Assembly: GCA_016297325.1 (NCBI GenBank)
Contig: JAEDGW010000008.1
Span: 1 to 39,238 of the forward strand
Origin: Coprococcus sp.
GTDB taxonomy: Bacteria; Bacillota; Clostridia; Lachnospirales; Lachnospiraceae
Direction of reading: 5' to 3'
Length of the DNA stretch: 39,238 nt
Part shown: positions 8,258-17,127 of the stretch, piece after piece
Numbering within the stretch: the first letter of the stretch is position 1
Layout: each line of letters opens with the position of its first letter
The notes under the pieces: generated by a model
What the model was told of the DNA's origin: nothing
The model's input: the letters and a program-made list of their open reading frames with translations, nothing else
Database searches by the model: none
Program-made: the position numbers and the translations under genes

Positions 8258-9265
8258 ATGTATACAGTAAAGAAGAAAGAGACGTTTATACCGTCATCAA
8301 ACGGAAGAGACAGACTTCATGTGATAGTGTGGGAGCCACAGGGAGAAGTGAGAGCGATACTTCAGATATCCCACGGCATGATAGAGATGATAGACAGATA
8401 TGATGAATTTGCGAGATATCTTGCTGCAAGGGGCTTTGTGGTTGCGGGCAATGACCACCTGGGACATGGCCTCACTGCGGCAAATACAGACGAGCTTGGC
8501 TATATGCACGCCTATGATGCCAGCAAGGCCATGGTCGCAGATCTCCACAGGGTTACAAGGGCGCTTAAGAGATCCTATAAGGGAGTTCCGTTCTTCCTGA
8601 TGGGACATTCCATGGGCTCATTTATGGCAAGGAGATATATGAGTGAGTACGGATTTGATCCGAAGTATCCTTCTCCGTATACAAAGGGATCCAGCGTGGA
8701 CGGCTTTATCTGTATGGGAACCGGAAGTATGCCGGAGTGTATGCTTCAGGTTGGCAGAGTTGTGCTTGAGCTCGAAAAGAGCAGACACGGTGAGAGATAC
8801 AGAAGTATGCTTATGGAGGCGTTGGCATTTGGCACCTACAATAAGGGCATTCCGAAGGAGACCATAGTGAACGGCGAAGTCCGAAAGAGAACAAATAAGG
8901 ACTGGATAAGCAGGGATCCTGAGAGGATAGACGCATATGTGGACGATCCTCTGTGTCAGTTCTCATTTACGATAAAGGGATACGAGACTTTGTTCAACAC
9001 CATACATTATATCCAGCAGGACAGAAATATCGCCATGATACCAAAGGACGTCCCGGTTCTGTTCGTGTCGGGTGATAAGGACCCTGTTGGCCACTATGGC
9101 AGGGATGTGCTCAAACTGTATGAGCTGTATCACAACAAGGTGTCGCACAACGTGTCATGCTATATGTATGAGGACTGTCGTCATGAGATCCTTAACGAAC
9201 TGTGCCGTGATCAGGTATTTACGGATATAGAGGAATGGCTTGAGGGCAGGCTGGCGCAGATATAG
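8258..9265 (+). CDS. Alpha/beta hydrolase, monoacylglycerol-lipase / lysophospholipase-like
   Basis: This 335-residue enzyme has the alpha/beta hydrolase fold of the Hydrolase_4 (serine aminopeptidase S33 / PldB-like) group, which usually cleaves monoacylglycerols, lysophospholipids or other carboxyl esters. The probable triad is S118 in the nucleophile elbow GHSMGS, D275 in GDKDPVG, and H309 in CRHE. An HG motif (ISHGMIE) supplies the oxyanion region. There is no signal peptide, so it acts in the cytosol. The start is ATG 8258 with AAGGAGGG upstream; the earlier in-frame ATG at 8219 has a poor site. It lies between the GT-B gene and the sugar symporter in one orientation. Substrate identity is inferred only from the family. 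Confidence 0.8.
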   Translation: MYTVKKKETFIPSSNGRDRLHVIVWEPQGEVRAILQISHGMIEMIDRYDEFARYLAARGFVVAGNDHLGHGLTAANTDELGYMHAYDASKAMVADLHRVTRALKRSYKGVPFFLMGHSMGSFMARRYMSEYGFDPKYPSPYTKGSSVDGFICMGTGSMPECMLQVGRVVLELEKSRHGERYRSMLMEALAFGTYNKGIPKETIVNGEVRKRTNKDWISRDPERIDAYVDDPLCQFSFTIKGYETLFNTIHYIQQDRNIAMIPKDVPVLFVSGDKDPVGHYGRDVLKLYELYHNKVSHNVSCYMYEDCRHEILNELCRDQVFTDIEEWLEGRLAQI

Positions 9266-9326
9266 GAAACTGATATGGGATGTGTATTTTTTGCTGTGCC
9301 CAATATGACATGGCAGGGAGGTGCGT

Positions 9327-10772
9327 ATGGAGAAAAAAGAAAAAAGTGTGGCAGGCATGGGGCTTACAACGAGAACCAAGGTGGCTTACGGCATAGGCGC
9401 TGTGGGCAAGGACATGGTTTATATGCTGGTGGCCAGTTATATATTATATTATTACAATTCAGTTCTGGGAGTCAGTTCCGTGTTTATAGGAACCGTGCTC
9501 ATGGCTGCCAGAGTATTCGATGCGTTCAATGATCCGATCATGGGAATCGTGGTTGCAAAGACAAAGACCAGATGGGGACGGTTCAGACCGTGGATATTTA
9601 CCGGAACGGTTTTGAATGCTGTTGTCCTGTATGCCATGTTTGCTGTGCCGGAGAGCATGGGTGATGGCGGAATGAAGGTGTTCCTGACAGTCACTTATTT
9701 TGCGTGGGGAATTACATATACCCTTATGGATATTCCTTACTGGTCAATGATCCCTGCCATCACTGAGCCCGGCAAGGAGAGGGAGAATCTGTCTGCGCTT
9801 GCGAGATCATGTGCTGGTATCGGAAGTGCTATCCCGACGGTTCTCACTATGATAATCGTGCCGGCTATAAGCGGAATGTATGTTGCGGCGGAGAAGCTGA
9901 ACATCACGGATTACCGTATCGGATTTAAGTGGTGGGCGCTCCTTGTTGCTGTAATATTTGTCATATCAGAGTCTGTGTGCGTTGCAAATGTAAAGGAAAA
10001 GGATCAGGTGAATGTGGAAGCACACGGTATAGGTGAGATGTTCCGTTCGCTGGTTACAAATGACCAGGCACTTGCGGTTGTTGTGACCATAGTCCTTGTC
10101 AATTCAGCTCTCTATATAACAAGCAATCTTCTGATATATTACTTTACCTATGATATAGGAAGTGAGAGCGGATATGCACTGTTCTCGGCATTTGGCGGAG
10201 GTGCGCAGATACTGGCCATGATGCTCTTCCCTCTTTTCAGGAAGAAGATGTCTAAGAGAAAGCTGTTCGTTCATGCGGTGGTGTATGAGATAGTCGGCTA
10301 TGCACTTCTTCTCGGATGCAGCCTTGCGGGCGTGACAAGAATGACAGTCTACGGATTTGCCTGCTGGTATGTATTGTTCATTCCGGGGCTTCTGGTCTTT
10401 GCGGGAAGCGGACTTCTGAATGTTCTCATCACTGTATGTCTGGCGGACAGCATCGACTATGGTGAATTCAAGAATGGCCAGAGAGATGAGAGCGTTATAT
10501 GCTCCATGCAGACATTTGTGGTAAAACTTGCATCGGGCGTGGCTGTATTTTTTGCCGGACTTGCGATCAAATGGGTCGGCCTTGTGCAGCCTGAGGCAGG
10601 AAGCTCTGAGGTGATAAAACAGAGCAGTGGGACTCTTATGGGTCTTAGCATGATGATGACGGTTGTTCCAATGGTACTGCTCGTAATCGGTCTTATATTC
10701 TTTGTAAAGAAATACACACTGACCGAGGAGAGGATGAAGGAGATCATGGATGCTCAAAATGGAGGACGATAG
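9327..10772 (+). CDS. GPH-family sugar:cation symporter (MelB-like)
   Basis: This 481-residue integral membrane protein has about 12 hydrophobic segments. It belongs to the glycoside-pentoside-hexuronide family of MFS symporters, which import melibiose, other galactosides, xylosides or glucuronides with Na+ or H+. Diagnostic stretches are the N-terminal GIGAVGKDMVYM, the cation-site motif DAFNDPIMG, and TKTRWGRFRPW in the first cytoplasmic loop. GGGAGG precedes ATG 9327 by 5 nt. The stop codon abuts the start of the alpha-galactosidase, so the two are translationally coupled and the substrate is probably an alpha-galactoside. Confidence 0.9.
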   Translation: MEKKEKSVAGMGLTTRTKVAYGIGAVGKDMVYMLVASYILYYYNSVLGVSSVFIGTVLMAARVFDAFNDPIMGIVVAKTKTRWGRFRPWIFTGTVLNAVVLYAMFAVPESMGDGGMKVFLTVTYFAWGITYTLMDIPYWSMIPAITEPGKERENLSALARSCAGIGSAIPTVLTMIIVPAISGMYVAAEKLNITDYRIGFKWWALLVAVIFVISESVCVANVKEKDQVNVEAHGIGEMFRSLVTNDQALAVVVTIVLVNSALYITSNLLIYYFTYDIGSESGYALFSAFGGGAQILAMMLFPLFRKKMSKRKLFVHAVVYEIVGYALLLGCSLAGVTRMTVYGFACWYVLFIPGLLVFAGSGLLNVLITVCLADSIDYGEFKNGQRDESVICSMQTFVVKLASGVAVFFAGLAIKWVGLVQPEAGSSEVIKQSSGTLMGLSMMMTVVPMVLLVIGLIFFVKKYTLTEERMKEIMDAQNGGR

Positions 10773-13127
10773 ATGATCAGATATATAGAAGAAAGCCGTG
10801 AATTCAGTCTGGAGACGGAGACGACACAGTATTGTATGTGTATCCGTCCGGATGGACATCTTGAACATCTGTATTATGGTATGCGTACCAGCGGCGATCT
10901 GTGGGAGACTGCAAGAGACAGAAGTCTGTTCGAGACGGGAAATGCGATAGTCACCTGCGATGCGGTGTGTCTTGAAAGCCTGGCACAGGAGATGTCCAGC
11001 TGCGGCAGAGGCGATGTGGGCGATCCGTTTGTCCAGGCTGTTCACAGTGATGGAAGCTCAACTTGTGATTTCCTGTATGAGTCGCATGAGATAAAGAGCG
11101 GAAGGGATGACATCTCAGGCCTTCCGTCGGCGTATGGAGCAGAGAATGAGATGACCCAGCTCACCGTAACTTTGCGGGATGCGGTGAGTGGACTCAGACT
11201 TGAGCTTATCTATGTCACATTTGACGGATGCGATGTGATCACAAGGAGTGCCAGACTTACAAATAACGGCGAAGATCCTGTAAGGCTTTTGAAGATGATG
11301 TCCATGCAGCTTGATATGAGGGCATATGACGATTTTGATATGATATGTTTTGGCGGCGCATGGGCCAGGGAGATGCACAGACACGACCATCCGCTTTCAC
11401 AGGGACGAGTGGTGAATTCGTCATCCACAGGTACTTCCGGAAGCCGGGCAAATCCGTTCTTTATGGTGGCGGAGCGGGGAAGCGGTGAGGAGCATGGAAG
11501 CTGCTACGGTTTCAATCTCATATATTCCGGGGACCACTATGAGGCGTGTGAGATCAACTCCTATGGAAGAATGAGGATCGTGGCGGGAATCAACCCTGAC
11601 ACATTTGGCTGGAAGCTGGAGTCCGGTGAAACCTTCCAGACTCCGGAGGCTGTGATGACATATTCAGGTGCAGGATTTTCTGGGATAAGCAGGCATATGC
11701 ACAGATTTGTGAGACGGCATATAGTGCGTGGGTACTGGGCGGACCGCGAGAGACCGGTGCTTCTTAACAGCTGGGAGGCTGCGTATTTTGACATAGATGA
11801 GAAGAAACTTCTGAAGCTTGCAAAGAAGGCAAAGGAATGCGGCATGGAGCTTTTTGTCATGGATGACGGTTGGTTTGGACATAGAAACGACGATACATCA
11901 TCACTTGGGGACTGGTATGAGAATACAGCCAAGCTTCCGGGCGGCATAGAGCGATTGTCGGAAAAGGTGAATGCACTTGGGCTGGAGTTTGGAATATGGG
12001 TTGAGCCTGAGATGGTAAATGAGGACAGTGATCTATACAGGGCACATCCGGACTGGGCTGTCCAGATCCCCGGCAGGCAGCAGGCTCTTGGCAGACACCA
12101 GATGCTGCTTGATCTTACAAATGCCGATGTGAGGGATTATATAGTTGAGACGATGACAAAACTGTTTTCCAAGGGACATATATCATATGTGAAATGGGAT
12201 ATGAACAGGATCATGTCGGACAGATACGGCAAGGTTCTTCCTGTGGACAGACAATGCGAGTTTGGACACAGGTATGTGCTCGGATTGTATGAGGTCATGG
12301 CCCAGCTGGTTAGCAGATTCCCAAAGATACTATTTGAGGGATGCGCAGCCGGGGGCAACAGATTTGACCTTGGTATGCTCTGTTATATGCCTCAGATCTG
12401 GGCCAGTGATGACACGGATGCAAGGGAGCGGGCGCAGATACAGACAGGCTATAGCTATGGATATCCGATGTCTGTTGTCAGCAGTCATGTGTCGGGATGC
12501 CCGAACCATCAGACACTCAGGGTCACGCCGCTAGAGACCAGATTCAATGTTGCCGCATTTGGCGTTCTTGGGTATGAGTGCAATCTGTGCGATATGGATA
12601 AGAGAGAGCTGGATGCCGTGCGTGCTCAGGTGTTGTTTTACAAGGAACACAGGAGAACGCTGCAATTTGGCGGTTATCACAGGATAAAGAGTGGCAAGTC
12701 TGGAGATCTGATGCGGAATGTATACCAGTTTATGACGACCTCTGAGGATGGAAAGGAAGGACTAGCATGTTACTATGAACAGCAGTCCCTGCCAAACTAC
12801 ACTTACAAACATATGCGGACTGCCGGACTTGATGCTGACAGGATGTACACCATGACAAACCGGGAACTGACCTACAACATAAAGATGATGGGTGATCTCA
12901 TAAATACGGTTACTCCGGTGCACGTAAGGCCAGGGTCTGTCACGCAGGAGGCTATAAGCAGATTTGCAAAGCTTAATGGAGAGCGGGAGAGTGTGAGGGC
13001 ATATGGCTCTGTCTTTAATCTGGCCGGTGTAAACCTTGCACCCGGATTTGCGGGGACAGGGTACAATGACCAGACGGCACTCTGGGGTGAGCACGGTTCA
13101 AGACTCTATCTGTTCACTGGAGAATAG
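10773..13127 (+). CDS. Alpha-galactosidase, glycoside hydrolase family 36
   Basis: This cytosolic retaining alpha-galactosidase has 784 residues, slightly longer than the usual ~730. It removes terminal alpha-linked galactose from melibiose, raffinose-type sugars or similar glycosides. An N-terminal beta-sandwich domain is followed by the (beta/alpha)8 barrel, beginning at RPVLLNSWEA and including ELFVMDDGWFG. The nucleophile is D476 in YVKWDMNR and the acid/base is D546 in WASDDTDARER, the same layout as other GH36 enzymes. A C-terminal beta domain follows. No signal peptide is present, which fits uptake of the intact glycoside by the symporter directly upstream. The ATG abuts the previous stop, and its ribosome site (GGAGG) lies inside the symporter gene. 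No convincing terminator follows. Confidence 0.93.
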   Translation: MIRYIEESREFSLETETTQYCMCIRPDGHLEHLYYGMRTSGDLWETARDRSLFETGNAIVTCDAVCLESLAQEMSSCGRGDVGDPFVQAVHSDGSSTCDFLYESHEIKSGRDDISGLPSAYGAENEMTQLTVTLRDAVSGLRLELIYVTFDGCDVITRSARLTNNGEDPVRLLKMMSMQLDMRAYDDFDMICFGGAWAREMHRHDHPLSQGRVVNSSSTGTSGSRANPFFMVAERGSGEEHGSCYGFNLIYSGDHYEACEINSYGRMRIVAGINPDTFGWKLESGETFQTPEAVMTYSGAGFSGISRHMHRFVRRHIVRGYWADRERPVLLNSWEAAYFDIDEKKLLKLAKKAKECGMELFVMDDGWFGHRNDDTSSLGDWYENTAKLPGGIERLSEKVNALGLEFGIWVEPEMVNEDSDLYRAHPDWAVQIPGRQQALGRHQMLLDLTNADVRDYIVETMTKLFSKGHISYVKWDMNRIMSDRYGKVLPVDRQCEFGHRYVLGLYEVMAQLVSRFPKILFEGCAAGGNRFDLGMLCYMPQIWASDDTDARERAQIQTGYSYGYPMSVVSSHVSGCPNHQTLRVTPLETRFNVAAFGVLGYECNLCDMDKRELDAVRAQVLFYKEHRRTLQFGGYHRIKSGKSGDLMRNVYQFMTTSEDGKEGLACYYEQQSLPNYTYKHMRTAGLDADRMYTMTNRELTYNIKMMGDLINTVTPVHVRPGSVTQEAISRFAKLNGERESVRAYGSVFNLAGVNLAPGFAGTGYNDQTALWGEHGSRLYLFTGE

Positions 13128-13216
13128 GCGTATGGCCAAATAGCAATATCTTACAGAAAAAGTAATTGCAAAATGGGTGGAAATGTCAGTCGTAGTGTGT
13201 TATCTTATATCTATAG

Positions 13217-13227
13217 AGAATTATTCT
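13217..13227. promoter_or_regulatory. Small palindrome upstream of the Fur-family gene
   Basis: AGAAT-T-ATTCT is a perfect 5-1-5 palindrome 8 bp before the ribosome site. It shares the A/T-rich core of PerR/Fur boxes (ATnAT centre) but matches the outer bases poorly. It may be an autoregulatory site. Confidence 0.3.
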
Positions 13228-13244
13228 TGATAAAGGAGGCGCCT

Positions 13245-13646
13245 ATGAGTGACAAGAGAAACACCTGGCAGAAACAGGTCATATATTCTGTTATAAAGGA
13301 ACTCAAGACTCATCCTACCATTCAGAATCTTATCGATGAACTGGAGAAAAGAGGATACAAGATAGGAAAATCCACAGTATACCGTGTCATGGCAGATGCG
13401 GTGGATGATGGACTTGTGATGAATGTATATTCCGGCGACAAGCAGGAGCATTACGATGGCAACACTGAGAATCACTATCACATCAGATGTAAGGTGTGTG
13501 ACAGGATATATGACAGTGAACTGCCGTTTCAGGGTGATATAACCCATATGGGAGCAGAAGCTGACAAGGATTTTGTTATACTGTCCCACAATCTGGAGTT
13601 TATCGGAATATGCCCACAGTGCAAGGATAGTCTGAAGAATCTGTAG
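13245..13646 (+). CDS. Fur/PerR-family metal-dependent repressor
   Basis: This 133-residue protein is of usual Fur-family size. A winged-helix DNA-binding domain (about residues 8-65, with GKSTVYRVMADAVDDGLV as the recognition region) is followed by a dimerisation and metal-binding domain. That domain contains HxH (NHYH, about 77-79) and two CxxC pairs (C82/C85 and C123/C126), which form the structural zinc site. Members sense iron, peroxide or zinc. The ENHYH-C-x-x-C pattern is closest to PerR, but the sensor cannot be fixed from sequence alone. ATG 13245 has AAAGGAGG upstream; the longer reading from 13173 lacks a ribosome site. It is separate from the alpha-galactosidase operon and is followed by a strong bidirectional terminator. 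Confidence 0.88.
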   Translation: MSDKRNTWQKQVIYSVIKELKTHPTIQNLIDELEKRGYKIGKSTVYRVMADAVDDGLVMNVYSGDKQEHYDGNTENHYHIRCKVCDRIYDSELPFQGDITHMGAEADKDFVILSHNLEFIGICPQCKDSLKNL

Positions 13647-13724
13647 ATTTTATAGGATCTGTGGATCGTGACGGATATTCATATCATTTTGGATAACAAA
13701 TCTTGATCATATGGTTTAAAAGAT

Positions 13725-13770
13725 AAAGACGGATGTAACCAACAAATTGGTGTTACATCCGTCTTTTCTT
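13725..13770. terminator. Bidirectional terminator between the fur-type gene and the asparaginase gene
   Basis: A very long stem (AAAGACGGATGTAAC paired with GTTACATCCGTCTTT, with further pairing inside) has an A-run before it and TTTTCTTT after it. It can end both the plus-strand regulator and the minus-strand asparaginase transcript. Confidence 0.9.
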
Positions 13771-13832
13771 TGCCTTTATAATCCGCCGTAATGCGTTTTA
13801 TAAGAGGCGTTTTACGAGAGGTGTTTTACAAA

Positions 13833-15590
13833 TTATTCATCTCTCTTTTTCTGCGAGATGATATTGGCTGATTTTATCTCTCTGTGCCCGGAAATCTGTG
13901 TAAGTGCTGAGGCGTCCGCAGAAAAACTGGTATATGTCGCAGTCTGTGCATTTTCATTTGCCACAGCCTGTCCACTGCCGGAGGTTGTCTCGGCCGCAGC
14001 CGGTGCGGATCCTGTTGTTTCCACTTTCGGTTTTGCTGAGATAGGATCCACAAGAGGATTGCTTATAACTGTCCTGTTCGTGGAAGGCCTGACCACAGTC
14101 ATGCCAAGTATGGACTTCTTGTTCCTTATAGCGCGTTCCTCCTCAGGAGAGAGAGACTTTGCCTTTTCATCAGTTTTATCTTTATTTGGAGTGATGGCGT
14201 TACCTGAAGCATCTTTACTTGGCACAGCTTTACCTGGCACGTCTTTACCTGGCACATCTTTACCTGACACGTCTCTTCCCAACATATCTTTATTTGGCAT
14301 GTCTTTATTTGGTGTGCCATTACCAAGAGTGCCTATATTTATTGCCGCTGCTCCTGGGTTGTCAGAAGATTCTTCACGCTCACCCCAGAGATCAGGAAAT
14401 GGATCTATCTCTGTGTCTGTTTCCGTGTCCGCATCTTCTTCATCTTCAACAAAAGCACTGTCCGCATCAGGATCGTAATCCTTCATATCGTCTGCGTCCA
14501 TATCGGAATCTGCATCAAGATCTTCAAGATCAGAGTCCACATATTCCTCAGGTTTTTCAAAAAATGTATGATCTATTGTAAGCTTAAAATCGACTTCTGA
14601 GTGGCCGACTTCTATGCCGCAGTCGTTGTACAGTTTGGTCGTATAGCAGTTTTTCAGCTTCTCTATGAGGTCAGTGTCCTCGTACTTTAACTGCTCCAGA
14701 ATATTTGCGATTATGAGTCCCTGGAATTCGTCTGTCCAGCCGTCCTCAAGCTTTACAGCAATTCCGAGCTTCATGCTCTTGATGGCCATACAGATGACAC
14801 CCCTTGAGCCGTCCTTCATGATCAGATCAGGGTTCTGGTTGATATAGTAAGAAGGGGTTCCGTAATCGTTTATCTTCTCCGGATACTTGTGTATACATGA
14901 GAAGTTGTAGTCTATGGTCTCTCTGAGTTCATTTGACAGGCTGAATGGATCCATCAGCTTGGCATATGACATGGCTATACTTCTGAGCGGCAGTGCAAAT
15001 ACAGGAACTCCGCATCCGTCTATTCCAAGGCCGATCTTGAATGTAGGTGTCTGGCTGAGCATAGAGATGAAGTTGATTATCTGTCTCTGCACAGGGGAGT
15101 CTTTCTGCTCGTAGCCATCCACTTTGCCTGTCAGCTCCCTCTGGAGCAGCATAAGGCTGAAATGCTTGCCTGAACAGCAGTGCTGCAGCTTGCTCTTGCC
15201 ATCTCTTGGGTGGAGTCTTGACTGGTCAGTGAGCTTCATTGCAAGTGCTGATGCTGAGGTGGAGCCGCAAGGCTTCATGATCATATCCTCAGGGTCTATG
15301 CCGGTCTTGCGTGATATCTCCTCCAGCACAAATATGTGATGGCTGCTTCCCCAGTGTGAGGAGTTGAACATGGCCACGTTCTCCTCTGTGAGGTTGAATC
15401 TTCTGTGCAGTCCTGCGAGAAGTGTAGGCAGAACCTGTATGGGTTTGCTGGCAGAACGCATAAATGTCTGCTTTTCTATGTCACCGAGGTAGGCGATGGT
15501 ATCTCCGGTGGAGGATACAACAGCGATAGAGCCACGGTGGACATTCTCAACGATGTTTCCACGGTATTCTTTAATAAGTATCTCTGACAT
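13833..15590 (-). CDS. Asparaginase II (ReAV-type) with long acidic/repeat C-terminal tail
   Basis: Residues 1-345 form a complete class 3 (Rhizobium ReAV-type, Asparaginase_II family) L-asparaginase, which hydrolyses asparagine to aspartate and ammonia. Key residues are present: S46-x-x-K49, S78, and the zinc-site pattern C139/K142 (CSGKH) with C193 (DGCG). The 54-residue spacing between the cysteines is the same as C135-C189 in ReAV. The family normally ends near residue 340. Here about 240 more residues follow: an Asp/Glu-rich stretch (about 346-405), pentapeptide repeats GKDVP-like (427-464), then a Lys/Ser/Thr/Ala-rich segment. No signal peptide or membrane segment is visible. A GAGGAG site precedes the ATG on the minus strand. 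The function of the tail is unknown; it could be for partner binding or localisation. Confidence 0.85.
   Translation of the reverse strand: MSEILIKEYRGNIVENVHRGSIAVVSSTGDTIAYLGDIEKQTFMRSASKPIQVLPTLLAGLHRRFNLTEENVAMFNSSHWGSSHHIFVLEEISRKTGIDPEDMIMKPCGSTSASALAMKLTDQSRLHPRDGKSKLQHCCSGKHFSLMLLQRELTGKVDGYEQKDSPVQRQIINFISMLSQTPTFKIGLGIDGCGVPVFALPLRSIAMSYAKLMDPFSLSNELRETIDYNFSCIHKYPEKINDYGTPSYYINQNPDLIMKDGSRGVICMAIKSMKLGIAVKLEDGWTDEFQGLIIANILEQLKYEDTDLIEKLKNCYTTKLYNDCGIEVGHSEVDFKLTIDHTFFEKPEEYVDSDLEDLDADSDMDADDMKDYDPDADSAFVEDEEDADTETDTEIDPFPDLWGEREESSDNPGAAAINIGTLGNGTPNKDMPNKDMLGRDVSGKDVPGKDVPGKAVPSKDASGNAITPNKDKTDEKAKSLSPEEERAIRNKKSILGMTVVRPSTNRTVISNPLVDPISAKPKVETTGSAPAAAETTSGSGQAVANENAQTATYTSFSADASALTQISGHREIKSANIISQKKRDE
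14199..14312 (-). repeat. 15-bp repeats encoding pentapeptides in the asparaginase tail
   Basis: About seven tandem degenerate 15-bp units encode [N/G]KD[V/M]P-like pentapeptides (residues 427-464 of the asparaginase). All units stay in frame, so copy number could change without breaking the gene. Confidence 0.85.
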
Positions 15591-15624
15591 AATTATCTGC
15601 TCCTCTTTTGAATTATTACTTTAC

Positions 15625-15653
15625 ATTATACACTCAACGGCACAGATATGAAA
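15625..15653 (-). promoter_or_regulatory. Probable promoter of the asparaginase gene
   Basis: On the minus strand, a perfect TATAAT (plus-strand 15625-15630) is preceded at 17 bp by TTTCAT, a weak -35. A short CCTTG/CAAGG hairpin (15656-15671) lies just upstream. Confidence 0.5.
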
Positions 15654-15795
15654 AGCCTTGCTTTGTCAAGGTTTTATGACTAAAAAAATGGGATTGAAAA
15701 TGACAAAATGTCTCAAAGATAAATATACGCAAAGTAAAAAATGTTTAAAAAAATCGAAAAATGCGCAATCTTTTTGTGAAAATGCATAAAAAACT

Positions 15796-15823
15796 TTGAT
15801 TATTATAAAAAGAATGGTATAAT
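15796..15823 (+). promoter_or_regulatory. Promoter of glgC-glgD
   Basis: TTGATT (15796-15801) and a perfect TATAAT (15818-15823) are separated by 16 bp, 33 bp before the glgC start, in a very AT-rich stretch. Confidence 0.75.
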
Positions 15824-15856
15824 GACTTTATAATTTTGCATGGAGAGGTGACTTAC

Positions 15857-17125
15857 ATGATTAAAAAAGAGATGATCGCCATGCTTCTTGCGGGCGGACA
15901 GGGCAGCCGTCTTGGGGTTCTTACATCCAAGCTTGCCAAGCCAGCCGTAGCATTTGGCGGCAAATACAAGATAATCGATTTCCCACTGAGTAACTGTATC
16001 AACTCGGGGATTGACACAGTAGGTGTACTTACACAGTACAGACCACTCAGACTTAACCAGCACATAGGAATAGGTATTCCTTGGGATCTCGATAGGAACA
16101 TAGGTGGTGTTACAGTTCTTCCACCTTACGAGAAGAGCAACAACAGTGAATGGTACACAGGTACAGCGAACGCTATTTATCAGAACATAGAGTTTATAGA
16201 TTACTATAACCCTGAATATGTTCTCATTCTGTCAGGTGATCACATTTACAAGATGGACTACGAGCACATGCTTGAGTATCATAAGTCCATGAATGCAGAT
16301 GTAACACTTGCAACTTACCAGGTACCATGGGAAGAGGCAAGCAGATTCGGAGTAGTCATTACGAATGACGACGGCATCATCTCAGAGTTTGAGGAGAAGC
16401 CGGAGAATCCTAGAAGCAACAAAGCTTCCATGGGTATATACATATTCAACTGGAAGATACTTCGTGAGGCACTTGTCACCATGAAGGATCAGCCGGGATG
16501 CGATTTCGGTAAGCATATCATTCCATACTGCCATGAGAACGGCAACAAGATCTGTGCTTACGATTTCAAGGGTTATTGGAAGGATGTTGGAACTCTCGGT
16601 TCATACTGGGAGGCTAACATGGAGCTTGTGGATATAGTTCCTGAATTCAATCTGTATGAGGAGTTCTGGAAGATATATACAAAGACAGATGCCATTCCAC
16701 CACAGTACATCGATGAGTCAGCCAAGGTTACAAGATGTATCATCGGCGAGGGCACTGAGATTTACGGAACAGTGGAGAATTCAGTTATAGGTTCCTGCGT
16801 CACGATAGGTGAGGGCGCAGTCGTTAAGGATTCGATCATTATGAATGGGGTTACGATTGAAGCCGGCGCCTATGTTGAGAAGGGAATCATAGCTGAGAAT
16901 GTCAAGGTTGGTGCGAATGCCAAGCTTGGTGTAGGCGAGGAAGCTGTCAACGAGATGAAACCTAATATCTACGCATTTGGCCTTGTAACTATAGGTGAGA
17001 ACTCAGTTATACCTGGGGGCGTAACGATAGGTAAGAACACTGCTATATTTGGAGATACGGATCCTTCGGATTATCCGGACGGAGCACTTCCAAGCGGCGG
17101 TAGTATTATAAAGGCAGGTGAGTAG
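15857..17125 (+). CDS. glgC: Glucose-1-phosphate adenylyltransferase, catalytic subunit
   Basis: GlgC (422 residues) makes ADP-glucose and pyrophosphate from ATP and glucose-1-phosphate, the committed step of bacterial glycogen synthesis. The nucleotidyltransferase domain begins with LLAGGQGSRLGVLT and KLAKPAV, followed by the substrate motifs GTANAIYQN, SGDHIYKMDY and EFEEKPENP. A left-handed beta-helix with hexapeptide repeats fills the C-terminus (about 300-420). The start is ATG 15857 behind GGAGAGGTG; the in-frame ATG at 15836 has no ribosome site. glgD starts 2 nt after its stop. In Firmicutes GlgC and GlgD form a heteromer in which GlgC carries the activity. Confidence 0.96.
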   Translation: MIKKEMIAMLLAGGQGSRLGVLTSKLAKPAVAFGGKYKIIDFPLSNCINSGIDTVGVLTQYRPLRLNQHIGIGIPWDLDRNIGGVTVLPPYEKSNNSEWYTGTANAIYQNIEFIDYYNPEYVLILSGDHIYKMDYEHMLEYHKSMNADVTLATYQVPWEEASRFGVVITNDDGIISEFEEKPENPRSNKASMGIYIFNWKILREALVTMKDQPGCDFGKHIIPYCHENGNKICAYDFKGYWKDVGTLGSYWEANMELVDIVPEFNLYEEFWKIYTKTDAIPPQYIDESAKVTRCIIGEGTEIYGTVENSVIGSCVTIGEGAVVKDSIIMNGVTIEAGAYVEKGIIAENVKVGANAKLGVGEEAVNEMKPNIYAFGLVTIGENSVIPGGVTIGKNTAIFGDTDPSDYPDGALPSGGSIIKAGE

Positions 17126-17127
17126 AC

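Noticed and set aside
10104..11045. Minus-strand frame of 313 codons across the symporter/alpha-galactosidase junction
   Set aside because: It is opposite two well-identified genes, His/Cys-rich without motifs, and lacks a ribosome site.
13858..14478. Long plus-strand reading frame of about 206 codons opposite the asparaginase tail
   Set aside because: It is the antisense shadow of the repetitive, low-complexity tail. The asparaginase frame has the ribosome site and real motifs.
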